From assembly GCF_904846525.1 (NCBI RefSeq), contig NZ_CAJHAZ010000006.1, forward strand, positions 1 through 64,000: 64,000 nucleotides of DNA, read 5' to 3'. Shown here in pieces: positions 1 through 8,651 of this stretch (the stretch's first letter is position 1; every line of letters starts with the position of its first letter). Under the pieces are notes generated by a model. That model was not told the origin of the DNA, ran no database searches, and saw only the letters and a list, made by a program, of their open reading frames with translations. The stretch is from Psychrobacter sp. 1044 (GTDB lineage: Bacteria > Pseudomonadota > Gammaproteobacteria > Pseudomonadales > Moraxellaceae). The translations under genes and the position numbers were made by a program.

Positions 1-96
1 TGCTTTTAATAAACAATGCTTTTAATAAACAATGCTTTTAATAAACAATGCTTTTAATAAACAATGCTTTTAATAAACAATGCTTTTAATAAATGA
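1..96. repeat. 16-bp tandem repeat, about 6 copies
   Basis: A 16-base unit (tgcttttaataaacaa) repeats head to tail at 1, 17, 33, 49 and 65. A last partial unit starts at 81 and diverges after 13 bases. The first five copies are identical, so the array is recent or kept homogeneous, and it may extend left of the window. It lies about 60 bases upstream of the small acidic-protein gene at 156, so copy number could change promoter or leader spacing there; that effect is inference. Confidence 0.95.
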
Positions 97-155
97 ATCT
101 TAATAAATAAAATCAGCCACATCCATTAATAATAACTATCAATAATAAGGAAACC

Positions 156-491
156 ATGATGGACCATTCAAAAAGCCCATTACCAGAAGCAATGGATCAC
201 ATTGAAGGTGATACGGACGTCAATAATAACAGCCAAGAAATTGATTTGGCTGACCCTATGTTGCATACCATTGATAATGATGATGTCATTAACAATAGCG
301 CAGGATTTGACAACTCGCAAGCCGGCAGTGATGCGATTCAAGGGCTGACACCCATGCATCATCAAAATATAGACGAATCGCGAATCGATGAAGTATTAGT
401 GGACGATAATTTGGATGACAGCGATTATCCAGATATTATCGATATCGCTGATGGAGACGCGGCGGAACGTAGCAATGATGACGATTTTTAA
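156..491 (+). CDS. Small acidic hypothetical protein (111 aa)
   Basis: No family recognised. The 111-residue product is strongly acidic and rich in Asp, Asn and Ile, with no signal peptide, membrane segment or cysteines, so it is probably cytoplasmic and partly disordered. An aagg Shine-Dalgarno at 147-150 precedes two consecutive ATGs (156 and 159); the second has the better spacing, so the protein may start one residue later. The gene ends just before a shared bidirectional terminator and has a tandem repeat array upstream. The reading frame is open over its full length and has its own ribosome binding site, which supports a real gene, but function cannot be assigned. Confidence 0.6.
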   Translation: MMDHSKSPLPEAMDHIEGDTDVNNNSQEIDLADPMLHTIDNDDVINNSAGFDNSQAGSDAIQGLTPMHHQNIDESRIDEVLVDDNLDDSDYPDIIDIADGDAAERSNDDDF

Positions 492-527
492 CCACGCTCT
501 CTCATGATAAAAAAGCTTTGGCACAAT

Positions 528-564
528 AAAAAAGCACGCCCGTTATATCGATCGTGCTTTTTTT
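528..564. terminator. Bidirectional intrinsic terminator
   Basis: The arms aaaaaagcacg (528-538) and cgtgctttttt (553-563) form a stem with A and T tracts on either side. It sits between two converging genes (ends at 491 and 582), so it can end transcription from both. Confidence 0.8.
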
Positions 565-581
565 GTACTATAAAATATTGA

Positions 582-1421
582 TTACATTACTGACAACGGC
601 TGGTCAGTCCAGACGTCACGATAACTGGTGTAATAAGTGATCACCCCTATAGGGAGTAGCACCAACAAACCCAGTCCCAACGTAAATATAACCGCAAGTA
701 ACATTATTATCGGGCCAATCAGACCAAATATAGTAAATGGGGCGATATTTTTCATGCAGCCTCTTAGGCTCATTTTCATCGCTGTGGTCGGTTTTATATT
801 ATGTAACACCACCAACGCTGGTGAAAACCAAATGGCCATAATAATAGGAATCATCGCTAGCATCGCCACCAGAAAAATCAGCAATAGTATAATAACCAGA
901 CCACTAACAGACCCATCAGCATTTGCTATATTAGCAAAACTACCCATTAGCCCAACAAATAGTGCAGAAACAATACCTAAAGGGACAATGACTACAAATA
1001 TAGCCAGCAGATACAGCATAAACAAAATGACTAACGGTACAAAATGGGTACTAAAGGCGGCAAACAGATAATCAAACCTAAGCTCCCGACCTGTCGCTTG
1101 CGCGTGAGCCCCCATAATAATGCCACCGATAAAGACGAAAGTAATAAAAGAGAAAAAGAAGCTAACAAACGGGATGATACTACCCAGCATTAATATAACG
1201 AAATAGACCACGCCTATTCCTATCCATAATAATGGCTGGTCTTTGAATAATAGGTAAGCCTTCGTCAGCCAACTAACGCCCCATCCTGCTTGACAAGTAC
1301 GAGGCTCTGCTAATAACTGCGGTAAAGGCTGACCATAGTGGTCAGTGGGAGGCAAATCTGGTGGCAGGCTATTGGGCTTCTGTAGAGATATGGGTTGGGG
1401 CGAACTGCTAGAGATGGACAT
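582..1421 (-). CDS. BPSS1780-family integral membrane protein
   Basis: An inner-membrane protein of about 279 residues and unknown function. After a Pro/Ser/Gln-rich cytoplasmic N-terminus of about 45 residues there are roughly five to six hydrophobic segments, beginning with LLWIGIGVVYFVILMLGSII. The segment around QAGWGVSWL..AYLLFKDQPLLW matches what I recall of the BPSS1780 family. I chose the ATG at 1421 because an agga Shine-Dalgarno lies five bases upstream; an in-frame TTG four codons earlier (1433) overlaps that site and is less likely. It is a single gene convergent with the small acidic gene and downstream of hemH on the same strand, but a terminator-like hairpin separates it from hemH. 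Confidence 0.7.
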   Translation of the reverse strand: MSISSSSPQPISLQKPNSLPPDLPPTDHYGQPLPQLLAEPRTCQAGWGVSWLTKAYLLFKDQPLLWIGIGVVYFVILMLGSIIPFVSFFFSFITFVFIGGIIMGAHAQATGRELRFDYLFAAFSTHFVPLVILFMLYLLAIFVVIVPLGIVSALFVGLMGSFANIANADGSVSGLVIILLLIFLVAMLAMIPIIMAIWFSPALVVLHNIKPTTAMKMSLRGCMKNIAPFTIFGLIGPIIMLLAVIFTLGLGLLVLLPIGVITYYTSYRDVWTDQPLSVM

Positions 1422-1591
1422 CTTAATCCTCAAGGATAAAGTAAAAATTTTGCCTTAGTTTTACATATTGATGAAAAAAATCCCAACTTTATTTCATTAA
1501 ATTTAATATAGTCAAAATATTCTAAAAACGCGACGGTATTGCTGATGTATCGATATTACTTTTCGCTGACTATAAATTAAAATTATTTAGA

Positions 1592-1627
1592 TAAAAAAAT
1601 ACCGAACATGATGTCCGGTATTTTTTA
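1592..1627 (-). terminator. hemH intrinsic terminator
   Basis: An inverted repeat of ataccg / cggtat arms with flanking A and T runs lies just past the hemH stop. On the minus strand the hairpin is followed by a run of T. Confidence 0.75.
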
Positions 1628-1646
1628 TGACTTAAAATCGACGCTA

Positions 1647-2666
1647 TTACGCCCAACCATCCAATGTGCCAGCCCAACCTTTGACTAGTGGCTCACTGAG
1701 TGCTTGTAACAAATCAATATGGGCGTCATCCAAGTTCAATGCGGGAATATAGTGATATTCTTGTCCACCCGCGTGGAGAAAGTTTTCACGATTTTCGATG
1801 GCCAGCTCTTCTAGCGTTTCCAGACAATCAGCAGAAAAAGCCGGACTAATGACTTGTACTGAGCGCACACCTGACTTGCCCCACTCTTCTAATACCACGT
1901 CGGTATAGGGCTTGACCCATTCTTGCTTGCCAAAGCGTGATTGAAAACTGATAATCCATTCGTCATCCTTTAGACCAAGCGCGTGAGCTACTTGTGCGGC
2001 AGTACATTTACAACGCTTAGGATACGGATCGCCTTTATCAGCATAAGGCTGCGGGATACCGTGGAAGCTAAACATCAGCTTGTCAGGCTTGCCATGCTCT
2101 GCTTGAAAGCGGCGAATCGAATCAGCCAATGCTTGAATGTACAGCGGATGCGCAAAGTAATCTTTGACAATAGTATAGTTCGGCAAATTGCGCTGCTTGA
2201 GCGTCCACTTTGTCAACGCATCATAAACAGCACCACCAGAGGAAGCGGAATACTGTGGAAATAATGGCAAGATAACAAAGTGATCAACGCCTTCACCGCG
2301 CAAGGTATCCATCACATCAGGCAAACCAGGATTGCCATAGCTCATCGCCGGATGGACAGAAACCCGAAATGGCGCGGCACTATTTGCAAGCCGTGGTTCC
2401 AATAGCTCCACTTGGCTCTTTAGTATCTTACGAATCGGTGAGTCGCCTTCCCAAATACTGGCATAGGCTTTTGCCACACGTTTAGGGCGGCTTGGCAATA
2501 CAAACAAATTGAGAATAATCGCCCACAAGAATTTTGGAATCTCGATGACACGGGGGTCAGACAAAAACTGTTTTAAGTAACGACGTACGGCAGGCGCTGT
2601 TGGCTCATCTGGCGTACCTAGGTTCACTAATAGGACGGCAATACGGGGAGGCAGTTCAGGTTTCAT
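1647..2666 (-). CDS. hemH: Ferrochelatase
   Basis: Ferrochelatase inserts Fe2+ into protoporphyrin IX, the last step of protohaem synthesis, at the inner face of the cytoplasmic membrane. The 339-residue length is normal. The N-terminal [21 protein letters not shown] and the C-terminal [14 protein letters not shown] (with the conserved Glu of the metal site) are diagnostic, and the active-site His is in MFSFHGIP near residue 200. [10 protein letters not shown] segment follows it; I do not claim an iron-sulfur cluster from it. The start is ATG at 2666. It appears monocistronic: about 420 bases of non-coding DNA separate it from the divergent metX, and a terminator follows. Confidence 0.95.
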   Translation of the reverse strand: MKPELPPRIAVLLVNLGTPDEPTAPAVRRYLKQFLSDPRVIEIPKFLWAIILNLFVLPSRPKRVAKAYASIWEGDSPIRKILKSQVELLEPRLANSAAPFRVSVHPAMSYGNPGLPDVMDTLRGEGVDHFVILPLFPQYSASSGGAVYDALTKWTLKQRNLPNYTIVKDYFAHPLYIQALADSIRRFQAEHGKPDKLMFSFHGIPQPYADKGDPYPKRCKCTAAQVAHALGLKDDEWIISFQSRFGKQEWVKPYTDVVLEEWGKSGVRSVQVISPAFSADCLETLEELAIENRENFLHAGGQEYHYIPALNLDDAHIDLLQALSEPLVKGWAGTLDGWA

Positions 2667-3089
2667 AGCAGCACTATTTTATTATTAGGTTAGTTAAAGA
2701 AGAATATGCGATAAAAGATTATTAAGTCATGATTGATTAAATGCTTTGTTAGTGTAGCATTTTATCCATTAATAACGCATGGTAAAAGCATACTTATACA
2801 ATTTGATACTTAGTTGCTATTTATTGATATTTATTGACAGTCATCAATCATTGATTCACCCTAACCCTTCTCTACCTACCACCCATCGTCCCTAAGAACT
2901 GTGCTTAAAAGACTATGCTCAAAAGACTCGCTCGACGGTTGTACTCCTACGCGCATCACCATACAATAGGCAAGCACATTGTAAGAAAAACATTTAGAAA
3001 ACAGTGTCGGCAAAGCAGTATTGGCAACACTGCCTATCGACAGTTTGCCCTTTTTATTTTATTGATAATTGTTGTCTTGCGAGGTAGCT
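2667..3089. other. hemH-metX divergent intergenic region
   Basis: A 423-base gap holding the promoters for hemH (minus) and metX (plus). A 13-base direct repeat with one mismatch (tgcttaaaagact at 2902, tgctcaaaagact at 2916) lies within it, and the possible metX attenuator is at 3005-3060. I could not assign a sigma-70 promoter with confidence. Confidence 0.5.
3005..3060 (+). promoter_or_regulatory. Possible metX leader attenuator
   Basis: Two alternative folds share this segment. In one, TGTCG (3005-3009) pairs with CGACA (3038-3042) around an inner GCAGT/ACTGC hairpin (3015-3033). In the other, GGCAAA (3009-3014) pairs with TTTGCC (3044-3049) and is followed at once by a T-rich run (ctttttatttt). 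The second fold resembles an intrinsic terminator placed about 30 bases before the metX start. The pairing is seen in the sequence; a regulatory switch is inference, and it matches no known SAM riboswitch class that I recognise. Confidence 0.35.
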
Positions 3090-4580
3090 TTGAACGCACG
3101 CCCTAATAATACCAGTGACCAGTCCCCGACAGATACGCTTCATTCGGCCAGCTTAGTTAATCCCATGGATTCAGTCGGTTCAGTCGGCATTATCACGCCT
3201 CAGATTTTTCATTTCGCTGAGCCGTTGACGTTAGAATGTAATCGTACTTTGCCATCGTTTGATTTAATCATCGAAACTTATGGCACGCTAAATAGCGACA
3301 AATCAAACGCGGTACTTATTTGCCATGCGCTATCAGGCAGTCATCACGCCGCCGGTTTTCATAGCGATGATGATAAAAAAGCCGGCTGGTGGGACAATAT
3401 GATTGGCCCTAATAAAGCGATCGACACCAATCGGTTTTATGTCGTATGTGTCAACAATATCGGCAGCTGTTTCGGCTCTACCGGTCCAACGACCATTAAT
3501 CCTGACAGTATCGATTCAGACCAGAATAATGTAAACAAAAACAGTTTAGATAAAAAAAATCCAGCCAGTGAGCCGCAAGTTTATGGTCCTGACTTTCCGC
3601 TCGTCACTATTAAGGACTGGGTAAAAACCCAAGCGATGCTGTCAGATCGTCTCGGTATTGACGTTTGGCATGCCATTGTTGGTGGCTCAATGGGTGGTAT
3701 GCAGGCGCTGCAATGGTCAGTTGACTATCCAAATCGGTTGAAACGCTGCGTGGTCATTGCCAGCACGCCAAAGCTCTCAGCACAGAATATCGCCTTTAAC
3801 GAAGTGGCACGGCAGTCGATATTGTCTGACCCTGATTTCAAAGAGGGACGTTATTTACAAGCAGGCACCTACCCTCGTCGCGGGCTAATATTGGCTCGGA
3901 TGGTTGGGCATATCACCTACTTGACCGATGACGCGATGAAGGCAAAGTTTGGTCGTGATTTAAAATCTGGCAAATTTATGTATGGCTACGATGTTGAGTT
4001 CCAAGTGGAAAGCTATCTACGCTATCAAGGCGAGCGCTTTAGCGAAAATTTCGATGCCAATACTTATTTGCTCATGACCAAAGCTTTAGATTATTTTGAT
4101 CCAACACGTGATTATCCATCAGCCATGGCAACAGATTCGACAAAATCAGCAGCACAGCTTAAGGACTCGATTGCCACATCAGTGGAATCTAGTAAACAAA
4201 GCACGCAACCTGCCTTAGAAGGTACAGTGGCAACGATAGATGAGAGTGAACAGAATCGTCAGCAAGAGCTGTCTGCGCTCAAAGCCGCCTTTGCCCATAC
4301 GCAATGCCAATACCTAGTGGTCTCATTTACCACGGATTGGCGCTTTGCGCCAGAGCGCTCACAAGAGATTGTCGATGCACTGATGGCGACTGGCAAACCC
4401 GTCAACTACATCAATGTCGATGCGCCGCATGGTCATGATTCTTTCTTATTTGATATTCCCCGTTATATGGGTGCCGTCCGAGGATTTTTGACTGCGCCAT
4501 TTATCACCGACAGCAAATCAAAACAACCAGCACAAAGCACAAATCAAAGCAGCCAGCAAAAATCAGGAGCACGCTCATGA
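3090..4580 (+). CDS. metX: Homoserine O-acetyltransferase
   Basis: An alpha/beta-hydrolase-fold enzyme that acylates homoserine at the entry to methionine synthesis; the acyl donor (acetyl- versus succinyl-CoA) cannot be fixed from sequence alone. The nucleophile Ser200 lies in GGSMGG, with Asp416 in TTDWRF and His449 in PHGHDSF completing the triad. I chose the TTG start at 3090 because a gagg site (3081-3084) is correctly spaced; an ATG at 3165 is the alternative, and the longer TTG at 3069 has no site. The protein (496 aa) is longer than the usual 370-400 because of two polar, low-complexity insertions, near residues 138-160 and 343-392. The stop overlaps the metW start by four bases (ATGA). 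Confidence 0.93.
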   Translation: MNARPNNTSDQSPTDTLHSASLVNPMDSVGSVGIITPQIFHFAEPLTLECNRTLPSFDLIIETYGTLNSDKSNAVLICHALSGSHHAAGFHSDDDKKAGWWDNMIGPNKAIDTNRFYVVCVNNIGSCFGSTGPTTINPDSIDSDQNNVNKNSLDKKNPASEPQVYGPDFPLVTIKDWVKTQAMLSDRLGIDVWHAIVGGSMGGMQALQWSVDYPNRLKRCVVIASTPKLSAQNIAFNEVARQSILSDPDFKEGRYLQAGTYPRRGLILARMVGHITYLTDDAMKAKFGRDLKSGKFMYGYDVEFQVESYLRYQGERFSENFDANTYLLMTKALDYFDPTRDYPSAMATDSTKSAAQLKDSIATSVESSKQSTQPALEGTVATIDESEQNRQQELSALKAAFAHTQCQYLVVSFTTDWRFAPERSQEIVDALMATGKPVNYINVDAPHGHDSFLFDIPRYMGAVRGFLTAPFITDSKSKQPAQSTNQSSQQKSGARS

Positions 4581-5194
4581 GAATGGATCATCAATTGGCT
4601 GAGCGCTGGATTGCGCCACACTCACATGTACTGGACTTGGGCTGCGGTAATGGTGAGCTACTCGCGCATTTACAACAAAATCGCGGCGTCACTGGCTACG
4701 GACTTGAGATTGACGAAGAAAAAATCAACGATGGTATCGCCAAAGGCTTATCTATCATCGAGCAAGACTTGAATGATGGTCTAGCACGTTTTGCTGATAA
4801 CAGTTTTGACACCGTCGTCATGGCACGGGCGCTACAAGCGGTCAAATCACCTGATGTGCTCTTACTTGACATGCTACGCGTTGCCCGCGAAGCCGTTATC
4901 ACCTTCCCCAATTTTGCTCATTGGCAAAACCGCATTCATTTAGGGCTTAAAGGTATGATGCCCGTTTCAGAGGCATTGCCTTATGAGTGGTATAACACCC
5001 CAAACATTCATCTGTGTACGTTTAAAGATTTTGAGCAGCTTTGTGCACAGCATGATATTCATATCGTCAACCGCTTTGCCGTCAGCGATTCTGAAAAAGG
5101 TCATACGCCACTTATGAAAGCATTGATACGCCAAGCACCCAACCTATTGGCAGACGTCGCTATCTATCGTGTCACCAAACAAAAACCTGAATAA
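4577..5194 (+). CDS. metW: Methionine biosynthesis protein MetW
   Basis: A 205-residue class I SAM-methyltransferase-fold protein. Motif I is [12 protein letters not shown] (residues about 19-30), followed by GLEIDEEKI and the MetW-typical region around [17 protein letters not shown]. In proteobacteria metW is nearly always translationally coupled to metX, and here they share ATGA. MetW is thought to be needed for MetX-dependent homoserine acylation rather than acting as a typical methyltransferase; that is family knowledge. No strong terminator follows. Confidence 0.93.
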   Translation: MRMDHQLAERWIAPHSHVLDLGCGNGELLAHLQQNRGVTGYGLEIDEEKINDGIAKGLSIIEQDLNDGLARFADNSFDTVVMARALQAVKSPDVLLLDMLRVAREAVITFPNFAHWQNRIHLGLKGMMPVSEALPYEWYNTPNIHLCTFKDFEQLCAQHDIHIVNRFAVSDSEKGHTPLMKALIRQAPNLLADVAIYRVTKQKPE

Positions 5195-5754
5195 TAGGTT
5201 TATCTACTTGGGGCGTATCTTTATTTTAAAAATGGTGATAAAAATGAGATAAATTGCCGTCAAACAAGGAAAGTAGCGCAAATAATATTGAGATATTGCT
5301 AAGCTATTTGACGATGTTTGGCAAAATTTAACCATTTTTGCCCATTTAGAAGATAATCGATTGAATTGAAGACACGCCCTAGCATTGGTTGAAAGCAATA
5401 GCATGGCTCATAAATACAAATTTTAACCTCAACAGCTGGTTAATTTATTCTTACGCCTAAGTAACTCTATGATTTTATTGAGGACAATGAGGTATGAATA
5501 AGCATTAAATCATGTAATTAGTATTTGAGTTTCGTAAGTTTGGGTGTTAAGCTAGCAAAATAGTGTCAATCGCACCCTGATTCTGACCGTTTATCGGTTC
5601 GATTAAAGGAATTTGCCACAACACATCGATTAATTATATTGCTAATGATTAGGTAAGTTGGTATCGCAAGATTTCACCTAATTGTTATCGCCGTCTAAAC
5701 CCTTTTAGCGGTGCAACTTTTTTTGCTTATTAACTGCCTAATTTTGGAGCTGCT
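5195..5754. other. Non-coding gap between metW and the Sel1 gene
   Basis: About 560 AT-rich bases with no convincing gene; the short minus-strand frame near 5204-5404 has no family or ribosome site. The right part presumably carries the promoter of the downstream Sel1-repeat gene, and a ggag site at 5743-5746 precedes its ATG. I see no RNA gene. Confidence 0.5.
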
Positions 5755-6336
5755 ATGAAATTATTAAAAGCTGCGTTGTTTACTGCCTTATTTTCTTGTG
5801 CAGGTCTAGCAAACGCTGAGTTAATATCAAACGTGCCACTTGATACGTCACGTTTTGAGCTAATGCCAGTTAGTGAACTGTCTAACCGCGCTGCCCAAGG
5901 TAACGATCACGCTCAGTTTTATTTAGCCAAGCGCTTACAGAAAGGTGAAGGCATCGCAAAGAATACCCAGCAAGCTATTCAGTGGTATACCAAAGCGGCT
6001 CAGCAAGGCGTTGCCCCTGCCCAGCTTAACTTAGCCATTATGTATCTACGCGGTGAAGGTGTGCAGCCTAACTTGCAACAAGCGAAAGTTTGGTTAGAAA
6101 AAGCGGCAATGCGCGGCGATAACCGTGCCAGCTATACACTTGCATTGCTCGATGAAAAGCAAAAAAATCTAGTCGATGCTTATAAATGGTACGATTTGGC
6201 TGCCCGTGATGGTATGCTAGATGAAAAGGTCCGTAACAAAGCACGCGGTAAAATCGGACAATTGGCATTGAACTTATCAAGCTCAGATATCGCTAGCGCC
6301 CGCAGCAAAGCGGATACTTGGTTCCAGAGTAAGTAA
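5755..6336 (+). CDS. Secreted Sel1/TPR-like repeat protein
   Basis: A 193-residue exported protein. Residues 1-21 form a classical signal peptide ending LANA, with cleavage likely before ELISN. The mature part holds two to three Sel1 repeats of about 36 residues: AAQGNDHAQFYLAKRLQKGEG, then AAQQGVAPAQLNLAIMYLRGEG, then a more divergent AAMRGDNRASYTLALL. Sel1 repeats form alpha-alpha superhelices that scaffold protein-protein contacts, often at the envelope. The partner is unknown and the neighbours give no clue. It is single-gene, closed by its own terminator at 6371-6399. Confidence 0.85.
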   Translation: MKLLKAALFTALFSCAGLANAELISNVPLDTSRFELMPVSELSNRAAQGNDHAQFYLAKRLQKGEGIAKNTQQAIQWYTKAAQQGVAPAQLNLAIMYLRGEGVQPNLQQAKVWLEKAAMRGDNRASYTLALLDEKQKNLVDAYKWYDLAARDGMLDEKVRNKARGKIGQLALNLSSSDIASARSKADTWFQSK

Positions 6337-6370
6337 ACTCTAATTTTGCTTTACGCATTGTAAATATATA

Positions 6371-6399
6371 AAAAAGCTCAGTATTTTACTGGGCTTTTT
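6371..6399 (+). terminator. Intrinsic terminator after the Sel1 gene
   Basis: An aaaaagctcagta stem pairs with tactgggcttttt around a short loop (one G·T pair) and ends in a T run. Confidence 0.8.
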
Positions 6400-6616
6400 G
6401 TTGTCTATCTTTATTATTATAATCACCACCTATATCTTTCTTAAGAATGATAAAACCTCCAAAACTTCCTTGAAATTTGCTACACTACGCTCGCATTAGT
6501 CAATTCCACAATTGCGCTAGTGTTATGAATCTTACCAATTAGTTTTAACCGTTAATTTTAAAAAGCACCTTAAACCCAATGCACTAGGTTTGCGACCTAG
6601 CCAGCAGGAGAAAAAC

Positions 6617-7702
6617 ATGAGTACCATTCAAGACCATAATACAGCTAGCAATATCCAAAACAGCACTGTCACCGACAACAAATCAGCCCCAGCCTACGAT
6701 AGCGTCACCAATAACATCGTCGTTGCCGCTCTATATAAGTTCACGCGTTTTGCTGACTTTGAGCAATACCGCGAGCCAATTTTAAATAATATGCTCGATA
6801 ATGATGTCAAAGGCACGTTATTGATTGCCAGTGAAGGCATTAATGGTACGATTTCTGGCACACGCCAAGGTATCGATAACGTCCTTGAGTATCTGCGCAG
6901 TATCGAAGCGATTGGCAGCTTTACCTTTAAAGAATCTTATACCGAAGCTCAACCTTTTTATCGTACCAAAGTGAAGCTCAAAAAAGAAATCGTTACAATG
7001 GGCGTAGAGAATATTGATCCATTGCAATCAGTTGGACGCTATGTAAAACCAAGCGAATGGAATGCGTTAATCTCAGACCCTGACGTCATTCTTATCGACA
7101 CCCGTAATGATTATGAAGTTAAAATCGGTACGTTCCAAAATGCCGTCAATCCAAATACCGAAACGTTCCGCGAGTTCCCAGAATACGTCGCAAAAGAGAT
7201 GGATCCAGCCAAACATAAAAAAGTCGCGATGTTCTGTACTGGTGGTATACGCTGTGAGAAGTCGACTGCTTATATGCGTGAGCAAGGCTTTGAAGAGGTG
7301 TATCATTTAGAGGGCGGCATCTTGAAGTATCTAGAAGAAATCCCAGCCAGCGACTCTATGTGGCAAGGCGATTGCTTCGTTTTTGATAACCGCGTGTCGG
7401 TCAATCATAACTTAGAAAAAGGCAACTATGAGCAATGCTTCGCCTGCCGTATGCCCATTACTGTCGATGACATGCAAAGCCTTGCTTACATCAAAGGCGA
7501 GTCATGCCCACACTGCATTGATAAAGCGACCGACGAGCAAAAAGCACGCTTTCGTGAGCGCGAGCATCAAATGCAGCTGGCGAAGAAACGTGGCGAAGCG
7601 CATATTGGTAGTGATGTGATTGATGTGATTGAGAAACGCAAAGCCGCTAAAATTGAAGCACGTCGTCAAGCAGAAGAAGCCAATAAAGCTAACGCTGAAT
7701 AA
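6617..7702 (+). CDS. trhO: tRNA uridine(34) hydroxylase (rhodanese family)
   Basis: TrhO (YceA) makes 5-hydroxyuridine at wobble position 34 of several tRNAs using oxygen. The 361-residue protein has an N-terminal acylphosphatase-like domain (about 40-130) and a rhodanese domain whose loop [10 protein letters not shown] contains the essential Cys207. A Cys-rich tail follows (CFACR, CPHC), then a charged helical C-terminus rich in Arg, Lys and Glu. I start at ATG 6617, which has an aggag site six bases upstream (6606-6610); an in-frame start at 6590 would place that site inside the gene. It is monocistronic, with a strong terminator after it. Confidence 0.93.
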   Translation: MSTIQDHNTASNIQNSTVTDNKSAPAYDSVTNNIVVAALYKFTRFADFEQYREPILNNMLDNDVKGTLLIASEGINGTISGTRQGIDNVLEYLRSIEAIGSFTFKESYTEAQPFYRTKVKLKKEIVTMGVENIDPLQSVGRYVKPSEWNALISDPDVILIDTRNDYEVKIGTFQNAVNPNTETFREFPEYVAKEMDPAKHKKVAMFCTGGIRCEKSTAYMREQGFEEVYHLEGGILKYLEEIPASDSMWQGDCFVFDNRVSVNHNLEKGNYEQCFACRMPITVDDMQSLAYIKGESCPHCIDKATDEQKARFREREHQMQLAKKRGEAHIGSDVIDVIEKRKAAKIEARRQAEEANKANAE

Positions 7703-7720
7703 ATTTAAGCTTGATAAAAG

Positions 7721-7766
7721 CAAAAAGGACGCCCCAATCAAATATTTGATTGGGGCGTCCTTTTTT
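7721..7766. terminator. Strong bidirectional terminator
   Basis: A near-perfect inverted repeat: the left arm runs aaaaaggacgccccaatcaa and the right arm is its complement ending gtccttttt. It lies between trhO and the converging uraH and should serve both. Confidence 0.92.
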
Positions 7767-7811
7767 GCTTTATTAGTACTAACTTATGACTTATTTAGTA
7801 AGTAATATGGC

Positions 7812-8243
7812 TTAGCTACCGCGGTAAGTGCTATAGCCGTATGGAGATAAAGTGATTGGCACATGGTAATGGTTGTCGCCTTCGATATTGAAATTGACTT
7901 CAACATATGGATAGAAAGACTCTAGACCTTGATTTCGGAAATAAGGAGTCGTCTCAAAAATCAACTTATAAGTACCATCATGCTCAACGCCGTCTTGATT
8001 CGGTAAGAAGTTGCCGATACGACCATTATTATCAGTCTTTTGCGCATTAAGCAATTTCCAGCTACCAGTTTTCTCTTGCATCATCAGTTTTACATTGACG
8101 TTTGGTGCTGGTTTGCCTGTACTAATGTCTAAAATATGACTAGATAATTGATATTTATCTTGATCACCAGCAGCATGGCTAGCCGTTGCAGTCATAGCTA
8201 ATACGCTACCAAATGCAGCTGCCTTGAGTAAGTTGTTTTTCAT
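7812..8243 (-). CDS. uraH: Periplasmic 5-hydroxyisourate hydrolase (transthyretin-like)
   Basis: A 143-residue transthyretin-related protein. Family enzymes hydrolyse 5-hydroxyisourate, the product of urate oxidation. Signature elements are LSSHILDISTGKPAPNV after the leader, HYHVPITLSP near residue 130, and the C-terminal tetrapeptide YRGS that separates the hydrolase from true transthyretin. Residues 1-24 form a signal peptide (cleavage after SHA), so it should work in the periplasm, as reported for some enterobacterial transthyretin-like proteins. No urate oxidase, OHCU decarboxylase or purine transporter is nearby, so the physiological substrate is uncertain. Confidence 0.88.
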   Translation of the reverse strand: MKNNLLKAAAFGSVLAMTATASHAAGDQDKYQLSSHILDISTGKPAPNVNVKLMMQEKTGSWKLLNAQKTDNNGRIGNFLPNQDGVEHDGTYKLIFETTPYFRNQGLESFYPYVEVNFNIEGDNHYHVPITLSPYGYSTYRGS

Positions 8244-8580
8244 GAATCATCCTATTCAGTCAATTGTATGTGTTAAATGAATTATCTTCTTCAGCAAGCT
8301 ATTTACCATTTTTAAGTATGCCTGTCCGTAGAAAATAACCGTGATTTACCTCAAAAACATAGTTAATCATGTTGTTCATTAAAAATATATTAATCATTAT
8401 AGGCTTAATGTACTGGTGTAGTTTAGATTGTTAATAAGACCGTATAATTAAGATAATGTTAACTTATATAAAAATGAGTATAGTGAATGTAAAACTTACA
8501 TTCGCTATAATTCGTGTTACTCATAAATAAAAAGCATCAATGCCATGATTGAACATTGCAATTGCTTGATTTAAGACAAA
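8244..8580. other. Intergenic region upstream of uraH
   Basis: An AT-rich spacer of about 340 bases with no gene. It should carry the uraH promoter (minus strand). I could not identify a promoter or operator. Confidence 0.45.
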
Positions 8581-8618
8581 AAAATAGCAGACCATCTGAA
8601 TGATGGTCTGCTATTGCT
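8581..8618 (-). terminator. serA intrinsic terminator
   Basis: The arms aatagcagaccatc and gatggtctgctatt (8583-8615) form a 14-pair stem with a five-base loop. On the minus strand it is followed by a T run, immediately past the serA stop. Confidence 0.9.
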
Positions 8619-8651
8619 AGGCTAAAAATTATGCTTACATGCAAATATCAT

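Noticed and set aside
2915..3106. Plus-strand frame of 63 codons overlapping the metX start
   Set aside because: Overlaps the metX leader structure and start in another frame; no family and no ribosome site.
5204..5404. Minus-strand frame of 66 codons after metW
   Set aside because: No ribosome site or recognisable family, and composition like the surrounding intergenic DNA.
5593..5610. tRNA T-arm-like ggttcgatt
   Set aside because: No matching acceptor stem, anticodon arm or D arm around it.
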